Source of the DNA: Arthrobacter sp. UNC362MFTsu5.1 | GTDB taxonomy: Bacteria > Actinomycetota > Actinomycetes > Actinomycetales > Micrococcaceae | Length of the DNA stretch: 64,000 bases | Reading direction: 5' to 3' | Assembly: GCF_000685965.1 (NCBI RefSeq) | Contig: NZ_JMLE01000011.1 | Coordinates: forward strand, 98,644 to 162,643 | Shown: positions 45,929 through 55,854 of the stretch, piece after piece | How positions within the stretch are numbered: the stretch's first letter is position 1 | Layout: every line of letters begins with the position of its first letter | Position numbers and translations under genes: made by a program | Notes under the pieces: model-generated | What the model was told of the DNA's origin: nothing | The model's input: the letters and a program-made list of their open reading frames with translations, nothing else | Database searches by the model: none

Positions 45929-46950
45929 CCGGCAGGGCTGACCTGACAGCAGCCCTTCCGCCGAGGAGGGCCGCCCTCAAAGCCGGGCTGGCCGCCGGGC
46001 TGGCCGGGCTGCTCATCCCGGCCCTCAACGCCTGCACCACTGAGGACAGGCCCGGCACCGTGACGGTTGCCGGAGGCGAACCGGGCGGCTTCTATCTTGA
46101 ATTCGCAACGCTGCTGGCGGAGTCCCTCCAGCGCCACGGCGTAGCCGGCCACGCTACAGCGCTGACAACCGGCGGCAGCCTGGACAACCTGGCGCAGCTT
46201 CTGACCGGGCAGGCCACGCTGGCTGTCGCACTGGCGGATGCCGCGGCTCAAACCAGTGAAGGGAACAGCTCATCAAAGGGTGGCATCACGGCCCTCGGAC
46301 GAGTGTACGAAAACTACGTCCACTGCGTGGTCCGGAAGGCCAGCGGCATCCGCGATCTCACGGAACTGGCCGGCAGGACCGTGGCTGTCGGTGAGCCTGG
46401 TTCCGGGACCTCGCTGACCACTCCGCGCCTGATTGAGGCTGCCGGGCTGGCGTCTGTGGCTGTGGGCGCCTCCCCCGCCGCCGGCGTCGAAAAAACGGTC
46501 ACCGTGATGAACCTCGGACTCAACGCGGGGCTTGCGGCCCTGCAGAACGGGTCAGTGGATGCGTTGTTCTGGTCCGGCGGTGTGCCCACAGCCGCCATTG
46601 CCGCCACCAACAACCAGGTCGGGCTCGGATTCCTGGACCTCTCCCCGCTGCTCCCGAAGCTCCGCACCAAGTACGGCGCGTTCTACGACAGGGTGCTGAT
46701 CCCGGAAGGCGCCTATGAGGGCATCCCGGCTGTCTGGGCGGTGGGTGTGGCCAACCTGCTCCTGTGCCGCAGTGACCTGGATGAGCGCACCGTGAAGAGG
46801 ACGGTCGAACTGCTGGTGGGCCATGCCGAGGAACTGATACCTCGCTCCAGCCTGGGAGTCCAGTTCCTGAGCCCCGAATCGCTGATCAACACCGCCGGAC
46901 TGCCGTTGCACCCGGCCGCCGCCGCCGCTTACCGGAAACTGCACGGCTAG
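45925..46950 (+). CDS. TAXI-family solute receptor, lipoprotein
   Basis: 341 residues. A basic N-terminus (PPRRAALKAG) and lipobox LNAC (Cys37) predict a lipid-anchored receptor. The TAXI pattern is seen in TVTVAGGEPGGFYLEFATLLAESL, TTGGSLDNLAQLLTGQATLAVALADAA and EPGSGTSLTTPRLIEAAGL. TAXI receptors normally feed TRAP transporters, but no TRAP membrane genes are near; instead it is translationally coupled to a histidine kinase and lies opposite an MHS-type symporter. It may serve as a sensory ligand-binding partner. Confidence 0.9.
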   Translation: MTGRADLTAALPPRRAALKAGLAAGLAGLLIPALNACTTEDRPGTVTVAGGEPGGFYLEFATLLAESLQRHGVAGHATALTTGGSLDNLAQLLTGQATLAVALADAAAQTSEGNSSSKGGITALGRVYENYVHCVVRKASGIRDLTELAGRTVAVGEPGSGTSLTTPRLIEAAGLASVAVGASPAAGVEKTVTVMNLGLNAGLAALQNGSVDALFWSGGVPTAAIAATNNQVGLGFLDLSPLLPKLRTKYGAFYDRVLIPEGAYEGIPAVWAVGVANLLLCRSDLDERTVKRTVELLVGHAEELIPRSSLGVQFLSPESLINTAGLPLHPAAAAAYRKLHG

Positions 46951-46953
46951 GCA

Positions 46954-47054
46954 ACGCTCTCTCACTTAATGCAACAAACGCGGCAACCCTCTCTCACTTT
47001 CCTCAAGAGAGTGAGAGAGCGTCCTGGAGAAACCCGCATTAGGTGAGAGAGCGT
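46954..47054. terminator. Nested hairpin of CTCTCTCAC boxes (copy 2), between convergent genes
   Basis: Outer box ACGCTCTCTCACTT (46954-46967, stem extends to ATGC, 18 of 19 bases) pairs with 47036-47054; an inner ACCCTCTCTCACTTT box (from 46986) pairs with GTGAGAGAGCGT (47011-47022). Same layout as the element at 15375-15464. It separates the TAXI gene from ramB. Confidence 0.65.
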
Positions 47055-47064
47055 CCCGGTAAGG

Positions 47065-48552
47065 TTAGCTCCCCGAGTGCGCCTGCAGGAAGCTGTACAC
47101 CTCGGTCTCGTCCACGCCGGGGAAAGCGCCCGGCGGCATGGCGGCCAGCAGGTGCGAGTGCGCCCGCGCCGACGGCCAGGCATTGCCCGCCCACTCGGAG
47201 GTCAGCGAAGCCGGCGGCCGGCGGCAGCAGTTCTCATCGGGGCAGGTGGACTTGGACCGCTCCGTGGTTTCCCGTCCGCGGAACCACTTCACCTGGGCGT
47301 ACGGGACGCCAACGGAGAGGGAAAACTCGCCGGTGGCGGAGCGCTCCGTCCGCGCGGTGCACCAGTAGGTCCCCGAGGGCGTGTCCGTGTACTGGCTGTA
47401 GGCACTGAACTTGTCCGGCACGTCGAAAACCACCCGCGACGTCCAGTTCTTGCACGACGGCTGGCCCTCAATGGCGCCGGTATGATCCTGCGGGAACGTC
47501 ACGCCGTCGTTCTCGTAGGCCTTGTAGATGATGCCGCTCTTGTGCGTCTTCTGGAAGTGCGTGCGGATGTCCAGGTGCTGCGTGGCCAGGTTCGTGAACC
47601 GGTGTGCGGCGGTCTCGTAGGACACGGCGAAGGCGTCCCGGATGTCCTCGACGGCGATTTCCTTGGCCTGCTTGGCCTTCTGCAGGAACTCCACGGTGGC
47701 CTGCTCCGGCAGCATCAGCGCCGCAGCGAAGTAGTTCGTGGCCACCCGCTGCATCAGGAAGTCCCCGTAGTTGGACGGCGTCTGGTGGCCCAGGACGTAG
47801 TGTCCCAGCGCCTGCAGCAGCACCGAACGGGGGTCGTGATCGGTGCGCTGGTTCTGCGTGAGGTAAATTCTGCGGTTCTTAAGATCCGTCACCGAACGGG
47901 TGGAATGCGGCAGGTCGCCCACGTGGTGGAGGCTGAAACCGAGGTGCCCGGCGATGTCCGCGATGACGTGGTGGGACAGCGGACCGCTGGTGTGACCCAC
48001 CGACGCCAGGACCTTCTGCGCCTCCGCCTCGTACTCCGGGAAATAGTTGTTCCGCTCGCGCATCATGGCACGCAGCGCGCCGTTGGCACGGCGGGCCTCT
48101 TCCGGCGTCGCCGCCTGCTCATTGAGCCGGCGCTCCAGCTCGTGCTGCAGGCCCACCATGGACTCCAGCACATCCATCGGAAGCCGCGAGCTGATGCGGA
48201 TTTTCGGCAGGTTCAGGGACTCGTAGAGGGGGCTCCGCTGGTAACGTTCCAGCTCGATCTCCAGCGCCGCACGACGGTTCGGCGGCTCCGCCCCGAGCAA
48301 CTGGTCGATGCTGACATTGAGGGCGGCCGCCAGCTGCTGGAGCAGCCCCAGTTTGGGCTCCCGCTTCCCGTTCTCGATCAGGCTCAGCTGGCTCGGCGCG
48401 GTCCCGACGGCGGCACTCAGGTCATCGAGGGTCATGGCCGCCGCTTTACGCAGGTGGCGGACGCGGCGGCCCAGGCTGATGACGTCAAGTTCGGGGACCG
48501 AAGGGGACGACGGCGGGGTGGCGGCGGTGCGATTCCAGCTCGTAGGCGACAT
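47065..48552 (-). CDS. ramB: RamB-family regulator of acetate/propionate metabolism
   Basis: 495 residues. An XRE-type helix-turn-helix (about residues 28-85: GRRVRHLRKAAAMTLDDLSAAVGTAPSQLSLIENGKRE) is followed by an ImmA/IrrE-like domain with an altered zinc motif (QALGHYVLGHQ) and a Cys-rich C-terminal domain (CKNW, WCTAR, STCPDENCCRR). This is the architecture of RamB, which represses aceA/aceB in Corynebacterium and regulates short-chain acyl metabolism in mycobacteria. Divergent from aceA, its expected target. TATTCT (minus strand 48564-48559) lies 6 bases before the ATG, so its mRNA is probably leaderless. Confidence 0.92.
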   Translation of the reverse strand: MSPTSWNRTAATPPSSPSVPELDVISLGRRVRHLRKAAAMTLDDLSAAVGTAPSQLSLIENGKREPKLGLLQQLAAALNVSIDQLLGAEPPNRRAALEIELERYQRSPLYESLNLPKIRISSRLPMDVLESMVGLQHELERRLNEQAATPEEARRANGALRAMMRERNNYFPEYEAEAQKVLASVGHTSGPLSHHVIADIAGHLGFSLHHVGDLPHSTRSVTDLKNRRIYLTQNQRTDHDPRSVLLQALGHYVLGHQTPSNYGDFLMQRVATNYFAAALMLPEQATVEFLQKAKQAKEIAVEDIRDAFAVSYETAAHRFTNLATQHLDIRTHFQKTHKSGIIYKAYENDGVTFPQDHTGAIEGQPSCKNWTSRVVFDVPDKFSAYSQYTDTPSGTYWCTARTERSATGEFSLSVGVPYAQVKWFRGRETTERSKSTCPDENCCRRPPASLTSEWAGNAWPSARAHSHLLAAMPPGAFPGVDETEVYSFLQAHSGS

Positions 48553-48558
48553 TTATTG

Positions 48559-48625
48559 AGAATACGCGAAGAAGTGCATTTCTTTCCAGACTTTTTCTCT
48601 AGCAACCCTCTTGAAAGTGCAGAAA
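48559..48625. promoter_or_regulatory. ramB promoter and candidate RamB sites
   Basis: For ramB (minus strand), TGGAAA (48588-48583) and TATTCT (48564-48559) form a promoter with an 18-base spacer. GAAGTGCATTTC (48571-48582) lies between them and a second related box, GAAAGTGCAGAAA (48613-48625), lies towards aceA. Both resemble A/T-rich RamB-type operators by their TGCA core; binding is inferred. Confidence 0.45.
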
Positions 48626-48735
48626 AGTAGATCTCACGGAAAGAAACACCGCACCGGTCCAACCGGTCCCCCAACTGCAACGGCGCAGGGAAGGGGACCG
48701 GCCAGGACATCCGGAGCACAAACAAGGAGACAAAG

Positions 48736-50052
48736 ATGACTGCAGCATTTGAGCCCACCCAGCAGACGCCCGAAGAGCAGGCCGCCGCACTGGAGCTCGA
48801 GTGGGCCGCCAACCCGCGCTGGGAAGGTGTGACCCGTGACTACAAGGCAACGGACGTCGTCCGCCTCCGCGGCCGCGTCTCCGAAGAGCACACGCTGGCC
48901 CGCCGCGGTTCCGAGAAGCTCTGGAAGCAGCTCACCGAAGAGCACAAGACCGGCGGCTACACCAACGCCCTCGGCGCCCTCACCGGCAACCAGGCCGTGC
49001 AGCAGGTCAAGGCCGGCCTCCGCGCCATCTACCTCTCCGGCTGGCAGGTGGCCGCCGATGCCAACAACTCCGGCCACACCTACCCGGACCAGTCGCTCTA
49101 CCCGGCCAACTCCGTTCCCACCGTGGTCCGCCGCATCAACAACGCCCTCCTCCGCGCCGACCAGATCGAGTTCTCCGAAGGCATCCAGACCGTCGAGGAC
49201 TGGATGGTGCCGATCGTCGCCGACGCCGAGGCCGGCTTCGGCGGTCCGCTGAACGCCTACGAGCTGATGAAGTCCATGATCCAGGCCGGCGCCTCAGGCG
49301 TTCACTGGGAGGACCAGCTCGCATCGGAGAAGAAGTGCGGCCACCTCGGCGGCAAGGTGCTCATCCCCACCCAGCAGCACGTCCGCACCCTGAACGCGGC
49401 CCGCCTGGCCGCCGACGTCGCCGGCACCCCGTCAGTGGTCATCGCCCGCACTGACGCCGAAGCCGCAACCCTGATCACCTCCGACGTCGACGAGCGCGAC
49501 CAGGAATTCATCACCGGCGAGCGTACGGCCGAAGGCTTCTACAAGGTCCGCAACGGCATCGAACCCTGCATCGCCCGCGCCAAGGCCTACGCCCCGTACT
49601 CCGACCTCATCTGGATGGAAACGGGCACCCCGGACCTCGAGCTTGCCAAGAAGTTCGCCGAGGCCGTCAAGGCCGAGTTCCCGGACCAGATGCTCTCCTA
49701 CAACTGCTCGCCGTCGTTCAACTGGCGCAAGCACCTGGACGACGCCACCATCGCCAAGTTCCAGCGTGAACTCGGCGCCATGGGCTTCACGTTCCAGTTC
49801 ATCACCCTGGCCGGCTTCCACGCCCTGAACTACTCGATGTTCGACCTCGCCCACGGCTACGCCCGTGAAGGCATGAGCGCCTACGTCGAGCTCCAGGAGA
49901 AGGAATTCGCCTCCGAGTCCCGCGGCTACACCGCGACCAAGCACCAGCGCGAAGTCGGCACCGGCTACTTCGACGACATCGCCACTGCGCTCAACCCGAA
50001 CGCATCCACCCTCGCCCTGGTCGGATCGACCGAAGAGGGCCAGTTCCACTAA
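48736..50052 (+). CDS. aceA: Isocitrate lyase
   Basis: 438 residues, class I isocitrate lyase. The catalytic motif KKCGHLGG contains Cys201 and His203; [17 protein letters not shown] and [11 protein letters not shown] are flanking active-site stretches. It cleaves isocitrate to glyoxylate and succinate, the first step of the glyoxylate shunt for growth on acetate. A strong AAGGAG ribosome site precedes the ATG. Divergent from ramB and followed by malate synthase, with a long hairpin between. Confidence 0.97.
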   Translation: MTAAFEPTQQTPEEQAAALELEWAANPRWEGVTRDYKATDVVRLRGRVSEEHTLARRGSEKLWKQLTEEHKTGGYTNALGALTGNQAVQQVKAGLRAIYLSGWQVAADANNSGHTYPDQSLYPANSVPTVVRRINNALLRADQIEFSEGIQTVEDWMVPIVADAEAGFGGPLNAYELMKSMIQAGASGVHWEDQLASEKKCGHLGGKVLIPTQQHVRTLNAARLAADVAGTPSVVIARTDAEAATLITSDVDERDQEFITGERTAEGFYKVRNGIEPCIARAKAYAPYSDLIWMETGTPDLELAKKFAEAVKAEFPDQMLSYNCSPSFNWRKHLDDATIAKFQRELGAMGFTFQFITLAGFHALNYSMFDLAHGYAREGMSAYVELQEKEFASESRGYTATKHQREVGTGYFDDIATALNPNASTLALVGSTEEGQFH

Positions 50053-50058
50053 TTCTTC

Positions 50059-50124
50059 CCCAACTAGATAGCAGTAGGTGTCGTTTTGGAGGCTCAAAAC
50101 GACACCTACTGCGACTCAGTTGGG
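50059..50124. terminator. Perfect 18-bp hairpin with outer stem between aceA and aceB
   Basis: GCAGTAGGTGTCGTTTTG (50071-50088) is exactly complementary to 50095-50112 around a 6-base loop; outside it CCCAACT (50059-50065) pairs with AGTTGGG (50118-50124). It starts 7 bases after the aceA stop and ends 21 bases before the aceB ATG. It could partially terminate or stabilise the aceA mRNA, giving unequal aceA/aceB levels. Confidence 0.7.
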
Positions 50125-50145
50125 CCTTGCACCAGGAGAACTCTC

Positions 50146-51810
<1,665 letters not shown>

Positions 51811-51833
51811 CCCCGCGGTAGTCCAGCCGAGAT

Positions 51834-51906
51834 TTCCGTTCGCCGGGCAACCACGCCCTTCGCAACAGGCACCCCCGAAATCCGGGGCGGCGGCCCGGCA
51901 ACGGAA
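51834..51906. terminator. Imperfect hairpin after aceB
   Basis: TTCCGTTCGCCGGGC (51834-51848) pairs with GCCCGGCAACGGAA (51893-51906) with one unpaired base; a smaller CCCCC/GGGG hairpin is nested inside. It lies 23 bases after the aceB stop. Confidence 0.5.
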
Positions 51907-51914
51907 GCACCATT

Positions 51915-51973
51915 AAGCGCGAACGGACAGTTGCGGCCCTTGTTCAAGGGGCCACAACTGTCCGTTCGCGCTT
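51915..51973. terminator. Strong 19-bp hairpin between aceB and the CynX-type gene
   Basis: AAGCGCGAACGGACAGTTG (51915-51933) is exactly complementary to 51955-51973, with an inner GGCCC/GGGCC stem (51935-51939/51949-51953); CTTTT ends the right arm. Between convergent genes, so probably a bidirectional terminator. Confidence 0.7.
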
Positions 51974-52043
51974 TTGCGTGGGGCTTAAGTGTACGTTCGC
52001 GCGTGGGGACGCATAACAGGGAGTACGACGACGGCGCGACCCG

Positions 52044-53285
52044 TTAGCGGGTCTTCGGCACCTTCCGCACGGAGAGGGTGGTGCCCAGGAAGAACGCCGC
52101 CACCGAGCCGAGGATCAGCAGCAGCGGGTTGGTCCATGATCCGGACAGCCCGTGGACGTAGCCGAGGAGCGTCGGCGCAGTGGCGCCAACGGAGTAGCCC
52201 ACGCCCTGGACCACCGCGGACATCCGGCCCGCGGACGCCTGGTCGCGGGCCAGTCTGATGATGGCAATGAAAATGACGGTGATGCCGCCGCCCTGCGCCG
52301 CGCCGCCCAGGGAGGACCAGAGCCACCACAGTTCCGGCGCCAGCAGGAGGCCAAGGGGAACGGTCAGCCACATAACGCCCAAGGTGACCGCCACCGCCGT
52401 CGTACTGGCAAACCTGGCCACCATCGGCACGCCGAGGCCGCCCACAATGGCGAGGATCTGGAAGAGCGAGGACCCTGCACCGGCGGCGGAGGGCGCCATG
52501 CCCAGTTCGTCGATCAGGAAGGTGGGCAGCCAGGCCGTGACGCCGTAGTAGGAGAACGCCTGCCCGGCAAAACCGGCCGTGAGCCCCACAGTGATCCAGC
52601 GCGACGCCGGCCTGCCGCCGGCCGGACGGGGGTCGGAGTCCTCGACGGCGGCAGGCACGAAAGCCTGCCGGCCGGCGGCCAGCACCCAGAAAACGATGGC
52701 GGCGACGGCGAACAGCCCGCTGGCCGCCAGCGAGAGCCGCCACCCGGCCAGCTCGGCCAGCGGCGCGGTGACCACCGAGGTCAGGAACGATCCGATGTTC
52801 AGTGCCGCGGTGTAGATGCCCATGGCAGTCCCCTGGCGCCGCGGCGAGAAGTCGCGCCGGATGATCAGGGGCACGGCGATGTTGCCGATGGTGATGGCCA
52901 GGCCGATGATCGCGGTGCCGAACAGCACCAGGACGCCGTTGCCGGCGGAGCGGACGATGACGCCGGCCAGCACACCCAGGAGGGTGAGCATGATGGCGAA
53001 CTCAGCCCCGAATTTCCTGCCCGCGAAAGACGCGAGGGGCGCCGCGAGGGAAAAGCACAGCACCGGAATGCCGGTCAGCAGCCCCAGTTCCACCGGCGAG
53101 AACCCAAGGTCCTGCTGCATCGGGCCCACCACGGGGGCAACCGCCACGAACGGGCCCCGCATGTTCAGTGCGATGAGTCCGATGCTCGCCAGCAGGATCC
53201 AGCCGCGCGGAACCCTGGCCAGGAAATTCGCCGTCATAAGGCGGGCTGCGGCTGGGTGCGGAAGCTGGAAATCGGTTTCATCCAT
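52044..53285 (-). CDS. MFS transporter, CynX/NimT-like
   Basis: 413 residues, 12 membrane segments. IALNMRGPFVAVAPVVGPMQQDLGFSPVELGLLTGIPVLCFSLAAPLA is the N-terminal signature of the CynX (cyanate) and NimT (2-nitroimidazole) group, and RRQGTAMGIYTAALNIGS is a further MFS loop. The substrate is unknown. Start at 53285 or the internal ATG at 53234 are both possible. It converges with aceB. Confidence 0.85.
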   Translation of the reverse strand: MDETDFQLPHPAAARLMTANFLARVPRGWILLASIGLIALNMRGPFVAVAPVVGPMQQDLGFSPVELGLLTGIPVLCFSLAAPLASFAGRKFGAEFAIMLTLLGVLAGVIVRSAGNGVLVLFGTAIIGLAITIGNIAVPLIIRRDFSPRRQGTAMGIYTAALNIGSFLTSVVTAPLAELAGWRLSLAASGLFAVAAIVFWVLAAGRQAFVPAAVEDSDPRPAGGRPASRWITVGLTAGFAGQAFSYYGVTAWLPTFLIDELGMAPSAAGAGSSLFQILAIVGGLGVPMVARFASTTAVAVTLGVMWLTVPLGLLLAPELWWLWSSLGGAAQGGGITVIFIAIIRLARDQASAGRMSAVVQGVGYSVGATAPTLLGYVHGLSGSWTNPLLLILGSVAAFFLGTTLSVRKVPKTR

Positions 53286-53320
53286 TCATTGCTATCATGC
53301 CCGCGGCAAGATGACGGGCG

Positions 53321-54553
53321 TTATCCCGTTGCCTGCAGGGTGGCCTCGATCACGGCAGGAGACAACACATGTTGGGTGACCATTTGGCTGGCACCGAGGA
53401 TCGCCGCCTGGTCGCCGGCCATCGCGAGCGCTATCCGCAGGTGTGACGTGGCCAGCGGCAGGGACCGCCGGTAAACCACCTCGCGGACTCCGGCCATCAG
53501 GTGGTCGCCGGCCTGGCCGAGGCTGCCGCCGATCACGATCACCGACGGATTCAGCAGGTTGACCACCATGGCCAGCACATCCCCCACGTCCCTGCCGGCC
53601 TGGCGGAGCGCCTGGATCGCCTGGAGGTTGCCCTCGCCGACGAGCCGCAGGACATCGCCGCCCTTTTCAGCCGGAAGGCCCTGGCGTGCCAGTTCCCGGG
53701 CGACGGCGGGGCCGGATGCCAGCGCTTCGAGGCAGCCGTAGTTGCCGCAGCGGCACAGGACATCGTCGCCGCGCGGAACGCGCACGTGCCCCAGGTCTCC
53801 TGCTGTTCCGTTGGCGCCGCGCTGGAGTTCCCCGCTGCTGATGATGCCCGCGCCGATGCCCGTGGCCACTTTGATGAAGAGGAAGTTGTCGTGATCTGGC
53901 CAATAGGCGGTGCGTTCGCCAAGGGCCATGATGTTGACGTCGTTGTCCACCAGCACCGGAACCGGCAGCGAGCGCTGGACGTAGCGGACCACGTCGAACC
54001 CGTCCCAGCCGGGCATGATGGGCGGCTTCACCGGCATCCCGGTGGCATGCTCCACTGGGCCCGGCAGCCCGATCCCGATGCCGGCGAGGTCCGCGGTGGT
54101 CCTGCCGGCTTCACCGAGGAGTGCCTTGCCCTCCTCGACCACCCGGCCCAGGACTGCTTCCGGGCCGTCGGCGACGTCCTGGGCCAGGCGGCGTTCGGAC
54201 AGCACATTGCCGCCAAGGTCGGTGACGGCAACGATCACGTGCGTGGCCCCGACGTCGACCGCCAGGACGGCGCGGGCGGCGGGATTGAAGGCAAAGCGCG
54301 ACGGCGGCCTGCCGCCGCTGGAGCTCGCCTCACCGGCGGGGCCCACCAGCCCGGAGGAGATCAGGGCGTCGATGCGGGCGGCCACGGTGGACCGCGCCAG
54401 CCCGGTGGTCAGGGCCAGTTCGGCCCGGGTGCGGGCTTTGCCGTCGCGGAGCAGCTGGAAGAGGTCGCCGGCCCGGGAAAGACTGCCCGCACCATCGGGG
54501 GCGGCGTCCGGTCCTGCTTCGGTGCCGGACTCTTTTCCAGGCGTGGGATTCAT
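53321..54553 (-). CDS. ROK-family (NagC/XylR-type) transcriptional repressor
   Basis: 410 residues. An N-terminal winged helix (about residues 30-75: DLFQLLRDGKARTRAELALTTGLARSTVAARIDALISSGLV) precedes a ROK sugar-kinase-like domain with AVDVGATHVIVAVTDLGG, VDNDVNIMALGE and the zinc motif CRCGNYGCLEA. Divergent from the carbohydrate operon and expected to repress it until its sugar effector binds. An extended -10 (TGCTATCAC on the minus strand) lies 6 bases before the start. Confidence 0.92.
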   Translation of the reverse strand: MNPTPGKESGTEAGPDAAPDGAGSLSRAGDLFQLLRDGKARTRAELALTTGLARSTVAARIDALISSGLVGPAGEASSSGGRPPSRFAFNPAARAVLAVDVGATHVIVAVTDLGGNVLSERRLAQDVADGPEAVLGRVVEEGKALLGEAGRTTADLAGIGIGLPGPVEHATGMPVKPPIMPGWDGFDVVRYVQRSLPVPVLVDNDVNIMALGERTAYWPDHDNFLFIKVATGIGAGIISSGELQRGANGTAGDLGHVRVPRGDDVLCRCGNYGCLEALASGPAVARELARQGLPAEKGGDVLRLVGEGNLQAIQALRQAGRDVGDVLAMVVNLLNPSVIVIGGSLGQAGDHLMAGVREVVYRRSLPLATSHLRIALAMAGDQAAILGASQMVTQHVLSPAVIEATLQATG

Positions 54554-54618
54554 GAGTCAGTGATAGCACGAAGCTCTTATGCATGTCACGCCGCCGAAAG
54601 ATTGTCGGGAACTTTTCA

Positions 54619-54655
54619 ACTTTTGCTTGACGATCGACAAAAGTAGTTCTAGCTT
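54619..54655 (+). promoter_or_regulatory. Promoter and ROK operator of the carbohydrate operon
   Basis: TTGACG (54627-54632) and TAGCTT (54650-54655) are 17 bases apart. ACTTTTG-N12-CAAAAGT (54619-54644), a perfect palindrome, straddles the -35, as expected of a ROK repressor site. Confidence 0.6.
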
Positions 54656-54726
54656 GATCTGTGAGCGGTGTCACTGAAAGCGGACGCCGGCCACCACGCT
54701 CCAGCTACTACAAAGAGGTAAGCAAC

Positions 54727-55854
54727 TTGTCGAGCCAAGCACAGGCATCACCGGCCCTCCTGGGCGTCGGCATTCTGGGCGCCGGACCAGTTACCCAGGC
54801 CATCCACCTGCCGTCGCTTGCACGGTTGGGGAACATCCTGGAAGTCCGCCACATCATGGACGTCGACCCCGCAGTGGCAGCATCGGTGGCAGGCAGGGTA
54901 GGAGCACGCTTCAGCACCAGCATGGAGGAACTCCTCGCAGACACCGCCGTGGACATCGTGGCCATCTGCAGCCCGCACCAGTTCCACGCAGCCCAGGTCA
55001 TCGCGGCCTGCCGGGCGGGCAAGAAGGCCGTCCTGTGCGAAAAGCCGTTTGCCATGAACGGCGAAGAGGCCGCCGCAATCTCCGCTGTATCAGCCGAGAC
55101 CGGCGTCCCCATCATCGTCGGAGCCATGCACACCTTCGATCCCGGCTGGCTCGCGGCGGAAGGTGCCTGGGGCGACCTGCCGGAACAGGTGCACACCGTC
55201 CGGTCCTCCATCGTCCTTCCGCCGAACCCTCGCTTCGAAGACTTTGCCACGGAGATCGTGGGCCGCGTGTCCCTGCCGTCCAGTGACCCGACCGACCCGG
55301 AAGTCATCAAGGCCATGCTCACAGGCGGGGTGATGGGCCTGGCCATCCACGACCTTCCGCTGGTCCGCCGCTTCACCCCGGACTTCGCTGACGTGGAGGT
55401 CCTGCATGCTGAAATCGTCCGGCCTTTCGGCTACGTCATCTCCCTGCGGGCCGGAAACGTAACCATCGAGCTCCGTGCAGCCATGAACGCCACGTGGGAG
55501 CCCGCCTGGGAGTTTGAGGCCATCGGCGACGACGCGGCCCTGAAAATCGACTTCACCCCGTCCTACGTCCAGGCCGGCTCGGCAACCGCCCGGATCCGGA
55601 CGGCCGGGCGCACCACGGTCCTTGGCCCCTTCGGCCACAACGGCTACGAGGGCGAGTGGCGAAAACTGGCCGAACTGGCCGGCGGCACCGGCCAGCCCCC
55701 GTCCGCCGAGACCCTGATCCATGACCTTGAGTTTGCACTGGCAATCGCCGAAGCGGCCGCAGGCCAGGTAGATACAGGCCGGGTTGATACAGGCCGGGTT
55801 GATGCTGGCAGCGCCGCCAGCGGGACAACAGAAGACCAGGAGGTCAACGCATGA
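54727..55854 (+). CDS. Gfo/Idh/MocA-family oxidoreductase 1
   Basis: 375 residues. N-terminal Rossmann domain with LLGVGILGAGPVTQAIHLP and DVDPAVAASVA, the EKP motif (CEKPFAMN) and a C-terminal beta-sheet domain. It should oxidise or reduce a sugar or polyol with NAD(P). The TTG start with AGAGGT upstream is chosen; GTG at 54661, 5 bases after the predicted -10, is an alternative. The C-terminus ends in a 15-bp tandem duplication (QVDTGRVDTGRVDAGS). First gene of the operon; its stop overlaps the next gene. Confidence 0.85.
   Translation: MSSQAQASPALLGVGILGAGPVTQAIHLPSLARLGNILEVRHIMDVDPAVAASVAGRVGARFSTSMEELLADTAVDIVAICSPHQFHAAQVIAACRAGKKAVLCEKPFAMNGEEAAAISAVSAETGVPIIVGAMHTFDPGWLAAEGAWGDLPEQVHTVRSSIVLPPNPRFEDFATEIVGRVSLPSSDPTDPEVIKAMLTGGVMGLAIHDLPLVRRFTPDFADVEVLHAEIVRPFGYVISLRAGNVTIELRAAMNATWEPAWEFEAIGDDAALKIDFTPSYVQAGSATARIRTAGRTTVLGPFGHNGYEGEWRKLAELAGGTGQPPSAETLIHDLEFALAIAEAAAGQVDTGRVDTGRVDAGSAASGTTEDQEVNA
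55774..55803. repeat. In-frame 15-bp tandem repeat at the end of the first Gfo/Idh gene
   Basis: ACAGGCCGGGTTGAT is repeated twice without change (55774-55788, 55789-55803), encoding the repeated pentapeptide TGRVD in the C-terminal tail. Confidence 0.75.
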
